The notes under the pieces are model-generated. The model was not told where the DNA came from, made no database searches, and worked only from the letters and a program-made list of their open reading frames with translations. DNA of 64,000 nucleotides from contig CAZFST010000021.1 in the NCBI GenBank assembly GCA_964522015.1, forward strand, positions 1 through 64,000. The letters are read 5' to 3'. Shown one piece after another: positions 15,956 to 25,260 of the stretch; positions within the stretch are counted from its first letter, which is position 1; each line of letters starts with the position of its first letter. This DNA is from QQWI01 sp964522015 (GTDB lineage Bacteria; Bacillota; Clostridia; Peptostreptococcales; Acidaminobacteraceae). The position numbers were made by a program, and so were the translations under genes.

Positions 15956-16855
15956 TTAATTAATAATTTGGTTGCTTTCTTGTCCAATTGGAATTTGATC
16001 GATGTAATTTTCATACATTTGTGTGGAGCTTAAGTCCTGATGACCCATCATAATTTGAAGGTGTCGGATGGTGCCCCCATCTTGCAACAAATGAACCGCA
16101 AAAGAGTGTCTAAGGGTATGAGGGGTGACTTCTTCGGAAAGACCTGCAGAAATTGCACAGGATTTTACCGTCTTCCATAAAGCCTGCCTTGATAGAGGCC
16201 GTCCGAAACAATTAGTAAACATAGGGTGATCTTGCTCTACTTCCACTTCAACATTTGAACCCTTCTGATTACTGACTTCCTTTAAGGCTAGATGCCTTTT
16301 GAGAACTCTAATCAAGTCTTGATTCAAATAAACGATTCGGTGGGAATAGTCTGATTGACAGGTGACACGCTTTCTTTTTAAGTCGATATTTGAGATTTTT
16401 AGATCAATCATTTCAGAAACTTTTATCCCTGTTTCGTAAAGCATTCTTAGCATCAGGTAATCTCTCAAACCCATGGCTGTCTTGGTATTAGGTTGGGATA
16501 GAATTTTTTGTACCTCTTCTTTAGGTAGGATCAGGACAGACTTTTTTATAACAGGCTGAATATTTCTTTTTATGGCCTTGACGTCTATTTGAACCCCTTG
16601 TTTTTCTAAAAACCGACAGAAACTTCTAATAACCGTGACTTGCCTGGAAATCGTCCCATTATTTTTTCCGCTTTTCTCAACAACTTCAATATATTCAGAG
16701 ATATGATGGACGGTTATGTCAGTAATAGAATTAATATTTTGCACCATCAGCCATTTTAGCAAGGCATTCACATCCTGACTATAAGCATCAATTGAATTTT
16801 TGCGCAAGTTACTAGCCACCAAAAACTGGCGAAATGCTTCTTGTTGATTCATCAT
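15956..16855 (-). CDS. xerD: XerD-like tyrosine recombinase with altered catalytic residues
   Basis: 299-residue tyrosine recombinase with an N-terminal SAM-like core-binding domain and a C-terminal catalytic domain. It is in the usual xerD position before deoB. His246 and Arg249 (HTLRHSFA), His272 (MMGHQDLSST) and the nucleophile Tyr281 are present. Two normal catalytic residues are not: the first Arg of the TGLRVSEL motif is Lys145 (TGIKVSEM), and the beta-hairpin GKGNKER that carries the catalytic Lys is replaced by QSDYSHR. Strand cleavage is probably impaired or has been rebuilt, so a dif-resolving role is uncertain; it may act with another Xer protein or be a structural remnant. Confidence 0.85.
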   Translation of the reverse strand: MMNQQEAFRQFLVASNLRKNSIDAYSQDVNALLKWLMVQNINSITDITVHHISEYIEVVEKSGKNNGTISRQVTVIRSFCRFLEKQGVQIDVKAIKRNIQPVIKKSVLILPKEEVQKILSQPNTKTAMGLRDYLMLRMLYETGIKVSEMIDLKISNIDLKRKRVTCQSDYSHRIVYLNQDLIRVLKRHLALKEVSNQKGSNVEVEVEQDHPMFTNCFGRPLSRQALWKTVKSCAISAGLSEEVTPHTLRHSFAVHLLQDGGTIRHLQIMMGHQDLSSTQMYENYIDQIPIGQESNQIIN

Positions 16856-16897
16856 AGATTTCCCCCTAAACCGAGCTCTCTAGAGCTTCATCTTTTT

Positions 16898-18064
16898 TTA
16901 TAAGGTATTTATAGTCTGTTTAAATCTTTTCTTTTGTTCATACATTACGGTGTCTGCTTTTGCAATTAATTCTTTTAAGTTTAATTTTCGATTTTCAGAA
17001 TAGGCCACTAACCCATGACTGACGCTGACTCTATACTTGAAGTCATCGGAAAAGTTGATCCTATCTAATTCACTACCAATTCTAGTCCATGCCTTTTGTG
17101 CATCTGCAAAACCACAATTAGAAAAACAAATTAAAAATTCGTCACCACCTAATCGGCATACATAATCCCCATCCCTTAAACTACTGTCTAAACAGGTGGC
17201 AATGGCCTTAATCATTCTATCGCCTTCGTGATGGCCATAGCGGTCGTTGACTAATTTTAAGTTGTTGACGTCAACAAAACAAACCACAAAATCGCTACCT
17301 GACTGTCGGCTGTGTCTATAAATCTCACCAAGCCTTCTAAGACCTGATTGCCTGTTCAAAATCCCTGTCAGTTCATCCATATCAGCCACATTTTTAAATG
17401 CCTTAAAATTAAAATGGGTAATCCAATAGGAATTCATCAAATAAATCAATAACAAAATTGCAATGATGAGAGCATGTACACCGGACAATAAGAGACCTGA
17501 GAGACCTTTTATAAAGTGGATGCCTTCAATTGAACGGCCAAAGAAACGATAGAGATAGTTTAAGCCTACTAAAGCACCTAAAAGAATAAGTCCATCAGCA
17601 AAGAGCACTACCAAATGTCCGGTTTTAAAGACACCCACTTTTTTTCTAATGCTGTTCACTAACAAACGATACGAAAAAGCAGCAAGTACCCCGTATAAAA
17701 TAAACACTATCCAATCATTCCAAGTGACAAAATAATAAGGCAGCCTGGCACCAAGATAGACCCCATTGACTAAAAGTTGCCTAAATGCCGTTAAATAGCT
17801 TAAGTAAGTCAGCATAAAATAAAGTGTAACTCCAAGCAAGCTTGCTTCTAGAATGTTTTTCTTGTGTCCAAAACAAATCAACAGGATTGTTAAGGTGATT
17901 AGCAAAAGAACGCTTAGGATGTTTTCTTTATATAATAACAGGAGATAGGTGGTATATAAAGTGAAACTATAAGCGAAGTGAACTTGGGGTTTGGGTGTCA
18001 ACTTTGGCATAATGACTATGATTAAAAGACACATGCTAATAGCCATCAAAATCTTAAAAACCAT
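16898..18064 (-). CDS. Membrane diguanylate cyclase (GGDEF)
   Basis: 388 residues. The first about 215 are hydrophobic, with roughly six or seven membrane helices and no recognised sensor name. A C-terminal GGDEF domain follows, starting near DMDELTGILNRQSG. The active-site motif GGDEF is intact at residues 306-310 and the inhibitory I-site RxxD (R297-D300) is correctly placed five residues before it, so it should make c-di-GMP with product feedback. SD AAAGGGTG precedes the ATG. It starts 20 nt after spo0A and is probably co-transcribed with it, a place where spore-formers carry other genes. Confidence 0.92.
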   Translation of the reverse strand: MVFKILMAISMCLLIIVIMPKLTPKPQVHFAYSFTLYTTYLLLLYKENILSVLLLITLTILLICFGHKKNILEASLLGVTLYFMLTYLSYLTAFRQLLVNGVYLGARLPYYFVTWNDWIVFILYGVLAAFSYRLLVNSIRKKVGVFKTGHLVVLFADGLILLGALVGLNYLYRFFGRSIEGIHFIKGLSGLLLSGVHALIIAILLLIYLMNSYWITHFNFKAFKNVADMDELTGILNRQSGLRRLGEIYRHSRQSGSDFVVCFVDVNNLKLVNDRYGHHEGDRMIKAIATCLDSSLRDGDYVCRLGGDEFLICFSNCGFADAQKAWTRIGSELDRINFSDDFKYRVSVSHGLVAYSENRKLNLKELIAKADTVMYEQKKRFKQTINTL

Positions 18065-18084
18065 ATTTCACCCTTTCCTTGTCC

Positions 18085-18843
18085 TTATGCACAATCTATC
18101 TCATTGTCCTTCAGTAATGACGAGACACAGTTAATAAACTCGCAACTTGTTAATCGACCTTGTTGTTTCATATAATTCCCGAAGTGCTTCTCAATTAATG
18201 ACATATCACCCCGTTGGAATGTTAAGTCAACCGTATGGCGAATGGCCCGCTCCACACTCTTATAATTCTTTTGATGTTGTTGAGCGATTACATGAAAAAT
18301 CACTGTGGTGATTTTCCCTACCATGGCCCCATCATTCTTTAAACATAGGATAGAATCTTTCAAGTAGGCCCGCCCCTTAGTGTGGGGCGGAACCCCGATT
18401 TGCGTAAACAAATCATCCAACTGCTCAGCGTAACTTTTGCCCTTTGAAGGCTTTTTTACCACTTCATTTTTTACTACCTTGTAAATGGCTGATGCTAGAC
18501 GACTGGGGGTGATTGGCTTTGCAAAATAGTAAGACGCACCAGATTCAGTAGAATCCTTAATAGAATCGTGATGATTGACAGATGAAACAACAATCACCTT
18601 TGTGCTCTTAAATAAGCCATCCTTATACATCTTCCCCAAAACATCAGCACCATCTAAATTTGGCATGACCAAGTCCAGTACCAAGACATGGGGTTCATGT
18701 TTGTTCAGCAGTTCAAAGGCTTCAGAACCGGTGGTTGCCGTTCCTACAATATCAATTAAAGAGTCAGATCTGAAGGCCCTCACCAGCACATCTAAATATT
18801 CTTGATTATCATCAGCGAGTACTACCTTGATTTTCGAAGGCAT
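18085..18843 (-). CDS. spo0A: Response regulator Spo0A
   Basis: 252-residue Spo0A orthologue. The receiver domain has the acidic pair D11-D12, phospho-acceptor Asp57 (VLVLDLVM), Ser87/88 and Lys109 (FAKP). The C-terminal Spo0A DNA-binding domain is well kept, including IGVPPHTKGRAYL and the recognition helix SVERAIRHTVDLTFQRGD, so it should bind 0A-type sites. The start overlaps the end of recN by 32 nt; SD AAAGGAG lies inside recN. In spore-formers spoIVB normally lies between recN and spo0A and is absent here. No spore-specific sigma factor or engulfment gene is in the window, so regulation of a non-spore programme (growth phase, surface, biofilm) is the likely role. Confidence 0.95.
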   Translation of the reverse strand: MPSKIKVVLADDNQEYLDVLVRAFRSDSLIDIVGTATTGSEAFELLNKHEPHVLVLDLVMPNLDGADVLGKMYKDGLFKSTKVIVVSSVNHHDSIKDSTESGASYYFAKPITPSRLASAIYKVVKNEVVKKPSKGKSYAEQLDDLFTQIGVPPHTKGRAYLKDSILCLKNDGAMVGKITTVIFHVIAQQHQKNYKSVERAIRHTVDLTFQRGDMSLIEKHFGNYMKQQGRLTSCEFINCVSSLLKDNEIDCA

Positions 18844-20533
18844 GGCTCAATTGCTCCTTTCGACGATTCGAAGTCACTAACAGCTTTTCTGCGTTGTCTT
18901 GAATGTCTTGTGTCGCATTCATGCCGCCCATAATACGCGCGATTTCTGCGATACGCCCTTGATGATCTAGTGGTATAACTTGTGAGAGTGTTCTTTCTTC
19001 ATCGCTTGACTTTTGAATCAAGAAATGGGTATCTGCCATTAAGCCAACTTGGGCCAAATGGGAAATGCAAATGACCTGATGATTTCGACTCACCAGATAC
19101 AGCTTATCTGCCACAATACTAGCGGTTTGACCGCTGATGCCAGCATCGATTTCATCAAAAATCAAGGTATTGATACTATCTGCCTTTGCGATGATAGATT
19201 TAATAGCCAGCATGACCCTGGAAATTTCACCTCCAGAAGCTACCTTTTTAAGGGGTGCCAGAGGCATGCCCTTATTAAGAGAAACCAGAAGTTCCATGTG
19301 ATCATCTCCAAGGGGATTAATGATTTCCCTTGGTGTTAGAACGATAGAAACCCTTGCATCGCTAAAATTCAGTTCTAAAAGTGACTTTTCCAATTCCCGT
19401 GACAAGATATGGCTGTATGCCGTACGGATCTCAGTCAGTTTTTTTGCCACGGTCCAATAGTTAGCCTCACAGCTTTCAATCGATGCCATCAACTGCTCTT
19501 TTTGTGTGCGACTCTCTTCCAACTTGGTTTGCTGATCTTCTAATTGCGCTCTAAATTCAAGAACGGACTCTACGGTATGGCCGTATTTCTTTTTCAAATG
19601 GTTGATAATATCAACCCTTTTCTCTAAAGTTAAGAGTTCGTAGGGATCAAATTGCAATTCTCCAATGGCAAAAGTATTCTCATCTCTAAAATCCTTTAGC
19701 TGGTATTGTAGATCCGTTAACCATTCAATACGTTCCTTAGTGGTACTCACATACCGTGAAATCCGCTCAAGACGCTTCAGGATATCGTTTACACCACGAT
19801 TGATGCAAGGGTCATCGTGATCATCAGAATCAATGACGGCGTTAATGGCCTCGTAATCCAAAATAATGCCCTCAGCATGTTTCATGGCATCCAGTTTTGC
19901 CTCTGCCCCATCATCTTCAGGTAGCAATTGTGCTTGATCAATGTCTTCCATTTGAAAAGCAATCAAATCCAACTCCCTTTCAATGGCTAGAGGATCGTTT
20001 GCCAAGGCTTCCAGCTGCTTTTTCAAGAGATTTATCTGTTTGTAGCTCCCCTTCAAATCATCATAGAGCACCATATCAGCAGGTGTCATATATTGATCTA
20101 GAAGCATTAATTGGTAATCCGAATGGGCCAGTTGCTGATGGTCAAACTGACCATGAATAGCCATTAATTGATCACCAACGGTTTTCAAGTCCGATACAGC
20201 GCATAACTCACCATTAATTTTACAAACGGTTTTGCCATTTGAAAGAAATTCTCGACTCAATAAAAGGGAATTGTCATCTAAATTGCCGACAGTATTTTCT
20301 AAAGATAGTGACTGACCAGGGGTCAACTCAAAAAGTGCCTGAATCACAGCCTTCTTTTGTTCCCCCCGAATCACTGGACCATTGGCGCGCTCCCCTAAAA
20401 CAAGGCGGATAGCCCCTAAAAGTATGGATTTACCAGCTCCGGTTTCGCCAGTCAAAACATTAAAACCCTCTGAAAAATCGACTTCCAATTCATCTATCAA
20501 AATATAATCTTTTATACGCAAACGAACTAACAA
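18812..20533 (-). CDS. recN: DNA repair protein RecN
   Basis: SMC-like ATPase that acts early at double-strand breaks. N-terminal Walker A LTGETGAGKS, a long coiled-coil middle, the ABC signature VASGGEISRVMLAIKS and Walker B NTLIFDEIDAGISG. The start is placed at a TTG 5 nt after AAAGGCGG, giving MLVRLRIKDYILIDEL, which matches the usual family N-terminus; longer readings begin at another TTG without an SD. The product is 573 residues. It follows argR as in Bacillus and overlaps spo0A. Confidence 0.95.
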   Translation of the reverse strand: MLVRLRIKDYILIDELEVDFSEGFNVLTGETGAGKSILLGAIRLVLGERANGPVIRGEQKKAVIQALFELTPGQSLSLENTVGNLDDNSLLLSREFLSNGKTVCKINGELCAVSDLKTVGDQLMAIHGQFDHQQLAHSDYQLMLLDQYMTPADMVLYDDLKGSYKQINLLKKQLEALANDPLAIERELDLIAFQMEDIDQAQLLPEDDGAEAKLDAMKHAEGIILDYEAINAVIDSDDHDDPCINRGVNDILKRLERISRYVSTTKERIEWLTDLQYQLKDFRDENTFAIGELQFDPYELLTLEKRVDIINHLKKKYGHTVESVLEFRAQLEDQQTKLEESRTQKEQLMASIESCEANYWTVAKKLTEIRTAYSHILSRELEKSLLELNFSDARVSIVLTPREIINPLGDDHMELLVSLNKGMPLAPLKKVASGGEISRVMLAIKSIIAKADSINTLIFDEIDAGISGQTASIVADKLYLVSRNHQVICISHLAQVGLMADTHFLIQKSSDEERTLSQVIPLDHQGRIAEIARIMGGMNATQDIQDNAEKLLVTSNRRKEQLSHAFENQGSTR

Positions 20534-20608
20534 TGAAACCGCCTTTCTGCGCTTTAATGGCACAAAAGGCCCATAAGTGCACAAGCACTATGAACCTTTC
20601 AATCATTT

Positions 20609-21058
20609 TTAATGGGCTAACTCTCTCAAAACTGCAACAACATGATCAATATCCTCAACGAGGCGCACAACAATAAAGATGGTATCGTCTCCTGCAAGAC
20701 TGCCCACAATTTCATTCATATCTAAGGCATCCAAAGCTGCCGCTGCCGCCTGAGCCGCACCGGGTAAGGTCTTAATCACAACCATATTGCCAGCAAAATC
20801 AATATTGATCAATGAGTCCTTAAATATCTTAATAAAACGATCCGTAATACCAGCATCTTGCTGTTGAATTGAAGCATATTTATAGCGACCTGATTTAGTG
20901 AGTACCTTAATCAGTCTTAATTCTTTGATATCCCTTGAAACAGTGGCTTGGGTTACTTTAAAACCCTCAGCAATCAATTTAACTGCCAATTCTTCTTGGG
21001 TTTCTATTTCGTTATGATCAACGAGTTCAAATATTTTGGCATGGCGTGCATATTTCAT
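20609..21058 (-). CDS. argR: Arginine repressor ArgR/AhrC
   Basis: 149-residue hexameric arginine-responsive regulator. N-terminal winged helix with the family block TQATVSRDIKELRLIKV, C-terminal oligomerisation and arginine-binding domain with GSLAGDDTIFIVV. The start is placed at MKYARHAKIF, about 6 nt after GGAGG, five codons into the longer frame. A promoter whose -10 is covered by an ARG-box-like sequence precedes it, indicating autorepression. The tlyA-argR-recN order is conserved in Firmicutes. Confidence 0.96.
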   Translation of the reverse strand: MKYARHAKIFELVDHNEIETQEELAVKLIAEGFKVTQATVSRDIKELRLIKVLTKSGRYKYASIQQQDAGITDRFIKIFKDSLINIDFAGNMVVIKTLPGAAQAAAAALDALDMNEIVGSLAGDDTIFIVVRLVEDIDHVVAVLRELAH

Positions 21059-21095
21059 CAATATCCTCCACAAATAGCGGTTCTCAACTCATTAT

Positions 21096-21113
21096 GGCGC
21101 ATTTTTATGCACG
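21096..21113 (-). promoter_or_regulatory. Probable ARG box (ArgR operator) of argR
   Basis: Minus strand CGTGCATAAAAATGCGCC agrees with the Bacillus ARG-box consensus CATGAATAAAAATKCAAK at about 13 of 18 positions. It overlaps the -10 of the argR promoter. Confidence 0.6.
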
Positions 21114-21132
21114 ATTCAAGTGTATTTGTAAA
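21104..21132 (-). promoter_or_regulatory. argR promoter
   Basis: Minus strand TTTACA (21132-21127), 17-nt spacer, CATAAA (21109-21104). The -10 lies inside the ARG-box-like sequence. TTTACA is one base from consensus; the -10 is weaker. Confidence 0.5.
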
Positions 21133-21159
21133 TTTCAGGTGTCTAACCCCATATAATTT

Positions 21160-21975
21160 TTATGATTTCAATGTCTCATGGGCTTTGGCAACAATCTCAG
21201 CTGCACATTGACCATAGTGATCAAGGGCAATCATGTCAGGCTTAGGCTGATTGCCGACATGAGCTAAAAATTCGATGTTACCATTTGGACCAGTAATCGG
21301 TGAAAAATCCAAATGGTACAGAGATAGACCAAGAGCGCCACTGAAATTAATAATCTCTTCAATCACCTTTTGGTGGACAGCAGGATCCCGAACAACACCC
21401 TTTTTACCAACTTGCTCCCTACCCGCTTCAAATTGAGGTTTAATCAGCATCACAGCTTCGCCTTCATCATTCAGAAAAGTTTTAACCACAGGTAGCACCA
21501 GTTTCAAAGAAATAAAGGCCACATCTATGGACAAAAACGAAAGGGCCTCTGGGACCTGTTCATTGGTCAAATAGCGGACATTTGTGCGCTCAAGATTAAT
21601 CACCCGCTCATCACTTCTAAGCTTCCAGTCTAACTGGCCATAGCCTACATCTACAGCGTAGACCTTACTAGCCCCATGTTGTAACATGCAATCCGTAAAG
21701 CCACCAGTGGAGGCACCTACATCCATGCAAACCGCTTGGTCCAGCTGGATGCCAAACTTCTTAATCGCCTTTTCAAGTTTAAGGCCACCACGACTGACAT
21801 AGGGAATCGCCACGCCCTTAACCGTGATTTCAAGGGTATCATCAATCACAGTACCGGGCTTTTCAATCCGTTGGCCATTGATAAAGACCAAACCTGCCAT
21901 CAGGGCTCTCTTGGCCTTCTCACGGGTTTCAAAAAATCCTTGTCTGACTAAGCATACATCAATGCGTTCTTTCAC
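21160..21975 (-). CDS. tlyA: TlyA family rRNA 2'-O-methyltransferase
   Basis: 271-residue protein with an N-terminal S4 RNA-binding domain (ERIDVCLVRQGFFETREKAKRALMAG) and a FtsJ-like SAM methyltransferase domain (CMDVGASTGGFTDCMLQHGA, then YAVDVGYGQLDWKLR). Homologues methylate 2'-O of cytidines in 16S/23S rRNA and were once called haemolysins. It overlaps the dxs stop by 4 nt and lies in the dxs-tlyA-argR-recN order seen in Bacillus (yqxC). Confidence 0.93.
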   Translation of the reverse strand: MKERIDVCLVRQGFFETREKAKRALMAGLVFINGQRIEKPGTVIDDTLEITVKGVAIPYVSRGGLKLEKAIKKFGIQLDQAVCMDVGASTGGFTDCMLQHGASKVYAVDVGYGQLDWKLRSDERVINLERTNVRYLTNEQVPEALSFLSIDVAFISLKLVLPVVKTFLNDEGEAVMLIKPQFEAGREQVGKKGVVRDPAVHQKVIEEIINFSGALGLSLYHLDFSPITGPNGNIEFLAHVGNQPKPDMIALDHYGQCAAEIVAKAHETLKS

Positions 21976-23867
21976 ACCAAGGCCTCCTTAATCTGCTGGG
22001 ATTTTTGATTCAAACCCAAAGTCTTTTCAATACGGTCCGCAAGGGCTTCAGGGGTCAAGCCTAAAACTTCTAGTAATTCGTGGATTTCACCATGGGTCAC
22101 AAAAGCATCTGGTATCCCAAAGTGTTTAAAGGTCACCGGCCAATCCTCAGCATTTGCTGTCATGGCAAGATAAGCGCCAAAGCCACCCAGTAGTTGATTT
22201 TCTTCTAATGTAAAAATAGGTGTACCCATTTGATGTTTTGACTGAAGGGCCTTTAAATCAAAGGGTTTCAATTGTTTTGGGGTAAAGACTTGGCCATGGA
22301 TGCCACGGTCAGCTAAAATCCCCAGGGTTTCAAGGGCGATGTGGTGCATTCTACCCACTGCCACAATAGTGAACTGATTCCCCATGAACACAACTTCGGG
22401 CTCCAGTAGTCCGTCATCCCGCTTTGAGTCGCCGTAGGCGCTGCCACGGGGGTAGCGAATGGCAACAGGTCCTGGAGCCGTTAAAGCGTATTTTAACATG
22501 GCCCTTAAATCCGTGCCATCAGTTGGTGCAAACACAGCCATATTCGGCATACTAAGGAGAAAGGATAAATCGAAAACCCCATGATGGGTTTCCCCGTCGC
22601 TACCTACTAAACCTGCCCGGTCTAGACAAAATGTCACAGGTAGATTTTGAATGCACACGTCATGAATCATTTGATCATAGCCCCGCTGTAAAAACGTGGA
22701 GTACACTGCGAAAAATGGCTTCATGCCATTTCTGGCCAAACCTGCTGCAAAGGTCACCGCATGCTCTTCTGCAATACCCACGTCAAAAAAACGATCTGGA
22801 AACTGCTTTTTAAAGGGATCTATTCCGGTTCCAGAAGGCATAGCCGCAGTGATAGCAACCACTTCAGGGTGCTCTTTACCCATTTCGACCATGGCTTCAC
22901 CATAGACTTTAGAAAAGGTCATTTCCGAAGAGGCTGACAATACTTTCCCAGTTTCAATGTCAAAGGGGTTAATCCCATGAAAAAGATCCGGTTGTGCCTC
23001 AGCGTACTGATAGCCACTCCCTTTTTTTGTACGGACGTGCAAAATCACTGGCCCTTCAACATTCTTTGCATGTTGAAGCATAGACACCAGCTGATGCATA
23101 TTATGGCCATCCACCACACCAATATACGTGAGACCCAATTCTTCAAATAGCATGCCTGGCACGACCATCTGTTTAAAAGAAGCCTTAACTTTTGATAATG
23201 AACGAACCAAGGGTTTTCCGATTGAAGGTACTCTTTCGATGGCTTCTTGGAATTTATGTTTCAATTTAAAATAATTAGGACTCGTCCTGATTTTAGACAG
23301 ATATTGCGACATGCCACCTACATTTGCAGAAATCGACATTTCGTTATCGTTGAGAATCACAATGACTTTAGAACCGTCGTGGCCCATGTGATTCAAGGCT
23401 TCAAAGGCCATTCCGCCAGTTAAGGCACCATCCCCTATAACAGCGATGACTTCATGGTTTTCCCCTTTAATGTCTCGGGCTTTGGCAAGACCCATGGCCG
23501 CTGACAAGGAAGTAGAAGCATGGCCCGCTTCAAAGATATCGTGATCGGATTCGTTTCGTTTTGTAAAACCGCTGAGTCCACCTAGTTGCCTCAATGTATC
23601 AAACTGATCAAATCTCCCTGTCAGTAGCTTATGCACATAAGCCTGGTGGCTCACATCAAAAACAAACTGATCGGTGGGGCTGTTAAAAACCAGATGGAGG
23701 GCCATGGTCAACTCCACAATGCCCAGGTTAGAAGACAAGTGACCACCATTTCTTGAGACCACCCCAATCATAAACTCTCGGATTTCTTGTGCAAGAACCC
23801 CAAGCTCTTTATCGTTTAACTTTTTTAAGTCATTTGGAGATTTAAGTTCATGCAAATGCTGATACAT
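21972..23867 (-). CDS. dxs: 1-deoxy-D-xylulose-5-phosphate synthase
   Basis: Thiamine-diphosphate enzyme that condenses pyruvate and glyceraldehyde 3-phosphate, the first step of the MEP isoprenoid route. TPP motif GDGALTGG with the Asn of ILNDNEMSIS, and the transketolase-type second domain with DVGIAEEHAVTFAAGLA. 631 residues is normal. It lies in one run with ispA, consistent with isoprenoid supply for undecaprenyl phosphate and quinones. Confidence 0.97.
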   Translation of the reverse strand: MYQHLHELKSPNDLKKLNDKELGVLAQEIREFMIGVVSRNGGHLSSNLGIVELTMALHLVFNSPTDQFVFDVSHQAYVHKLLTGRFDQFDTLRQLGGLSGFTKRNESDHDIFEAGHASTSLSAAMGLAKARDIKGENHEVIAVIGDGALTGGMAFEALNHMGHDGSKVIVILNDNEMSISANVGGMSQYLSKIRTSPNYFKLKHKFQEAIERVPSIGKPLVRSLSKVKASFKQMVVPGMLFEELGLTYIGVVDGHNMHQLVSMLQHAKNVEGPVILHVRTKKGSGYQYAEAQPDLFHGINPFDIETGKVLSASSEMTFSKVYGEAMVEMGKEHPEVVAITAAMPSGTGIDPFKKQFPDRFFDVGIAEEHAVTFAAGLARNGMKPFFAVYSTFLQRGYDQMIHDVCIQNLPVTFCLDRAGLVGSDGETHHGVFDLSFLLSMPNMAVFAPTDGTDLRAMLKYALTAPGPVAIRYPRGSAYGDSKRDDGLLEPEVVFMGNQFTIVAVGRMHHIALETLGILADRGIHGQVFTPKQLKPFDLKALQSKHQMGTPIFTLEENQLLGGFGAYLAMTANAEDWPVTFKHFGIPDAFVTHGEIHELLEVLGLTPEALADRIEKTLGLNQKSQQIKEALV

Positions 23868-23885
23868 AATTACCGCCTTTTGGTG

Positions 23886-24329
23886 TTAAAGTATAAAATT
23901 AGCCATCAAAATACCCAGTATCCCACCCGCAAATACTTCAAATGGCGTGTGTCCAACCAGCTCTTTGAGACGTTCTTGTTGAATTGGTTTATGCTTGTAA
24001 AGATCGTCCAACATGGTATTGACAATAATGGCTTGCTTGCCAACTGCCCGTCTCACACCAGAAGCATCGTACATTACAATTAAAGAAAAGCACAGAGAAA
24101 CAGCGTATAAAACCGAGTCAAAACCCAGTTTCAAGCCCACCGCAGTGGATAATGACATGACCATGGCCGAGTGAGAACTTGGCATACCACCAGAACCCAC
24201 CATCCGATAAAGATTCAAACGTTTCTCAGTGATTAAGGTTAAAATCACTTTCAAAAGTTGGGCCAAAAACCAGCTATAAAAGGAAACGATAAAAACGTCA
24301 TTTGAGAATAATTGCGTGAAATAAGTCAT
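23886..24329 (-). CDS. Divergent PAP2 (YuiD-type) membrane protein
   Basis: 147-residue divergent PAP2/acid-phosphatase-related protein of the YuiD family. Seen: hydrophobic helices, the block GGMPSSHSAMVMSLSTAVGL (SxxHS phosphatase-type motif), YDASGVRRAVGKQA, and the C-terminal LVGHTPFEVFAGGILGI. Location between ispA and dxs suggests processing of isoprenoid phosphates such as undecaprenyl pyrophosphate, but no substrate is established for the family. Confidence 0.85.
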   Translation of the reverse strand: MTYFTQLFSNDVFIVSFYSWFLAQLLKVILTLITEKRLNLYRMVGSGGMPSSHSAMVMSLSTAVGLKLGFDSVLYAVSLCFSLIVMYDASGVRRAVGKQAIIVNTMLDDLYKHKPIQQERLKELVGHTPFEVFAGGILGILMANFIL

Positions 24330-24342
24330 TTGATTTACCTTC

Positions 24343-25257
24343 CTAATGATCGCGATTTAACAAAAAGTCAGCCAAGCCCAACAGAAACGGCGATGCCACT
24401 GGAAACTCAGCTAAAGTAACCACTGCCTCTTCTAAGTGTTTTTTTGCCATGTCCCTTGAAACAGCCAGTCCATAAACAGCAGGATAGGTTAATTTCCCCT
24501 TCCCTTCATCACTGCCAATGTCTTTACCAAGTGTCTCTTGATTCCCAGTAATATCGAGTATGTCGTCAATAATCTGAAACGCCATACCAATGTGGTGCCC
24601 GTACAATCTTAGCGCTTCCACTTGAGCTGTGGTCCCCTCAGCCAGCAGGGCACCTGCAACGAGAGAGACTGTAATCAAATCGGCGGTTTTATGCTGATGA
24701 ATAAAGCCGAGATTTTCAGCATTAGGCACTTGACCCTCACAGAGCATATCCACCACTTGGCCACCGATCATGCCCTTAACACCGGCCGCCTTAGCAATTG
24801 CTGCAGCAGCCAAAATACAGCCCTGAGGTGCCGGGCTATTCATGGCCTCATTGAGCATTAGCTCGTAGGCCTGATTCAGAAGTCCATCCCCAGCCAATAC
24901 AGCCATGGCCTCACCAAACACCTTGTGATTAGTGGGTTTGCCCCGTCTGAAATCGTCGTTGTCCATGGCTGGTAAATCATCGTGGATCAAAGAATAAGTA
25001 TGAATCATTTCCATGGCAACGGCAAAGGTCATGGCCATGTTGTCATGTCTGGAGTCAGTATACTGGCCAGTGTTCCCACGGCACAGCTCAAAAGCTTCCA
25101 GTAACAGCAATGGCCGCAGCCGTTTGCCACCAGCTGAGAGGCTGTATGCCATGGATTCAAAAATCTTGGTTTCAAAGGGGGTTGGCTCTGAAAAGTACGT
25201 GTATAGGACAGCCTCAAAGGCTGTTTTTTTCTCTTTTAATAGAATTTCAAAATTCAT
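24343..25257 (-). CDS. ispA: Polyprenyl (farnesyl) diphosphate synthase
   Basis: 304-residue trans-prenyltransferase that extends DMAPP/GPP with IPP to farnesyl diphosphate. First Asp-rich motif HDDLPAMDNDDFRRG, second motif IIDDILD, and SAGGKRLRPLL with the IPP-binding basic residues. It starts 3 nt after xseB and is followed by the YuiD-type gene and dxs, the usual Firmicutes xseA-xseB-ispA-dxs order. Confidence 0.96.
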   Translation of the reverse strand: MNFEILLKEKKTAFEAVLYTYFSEPTPFETKIFESMAYSLSAGGKRLRPLLLLEAFELCRGNTGQYTDSRHDNMAMTFAVAMEMIHTYSLIHDDLPAMDNDDFRRGKPTNHKVFGEAMAVLAGDGLLNQAYELMLNEAMNSPAPQGCILAAAAIAKAAGVKGMIGGQVVDMLCEGQVPNAENLGFIHQHKTADLITVSLVAGALLAEGTTAQVEALRLYGHHIGMAFQIIDDILDITGNQETLGKDIGSDEGKGKLTYPAVYGLAVSRDMAKKHLEEAVVTLAEFPVASPFLLGLADFLLNRDH

Positions 25258-25260
25258 TTA

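Noticed and set aside
16856..16897. Terminator from GAGCTC-TAGA-GAGCTC between the GGDEF and xerD-like genes
   Set aside because: Short stem with a self-complementary restriction-type palindrome and no T run after it on the minus strand.
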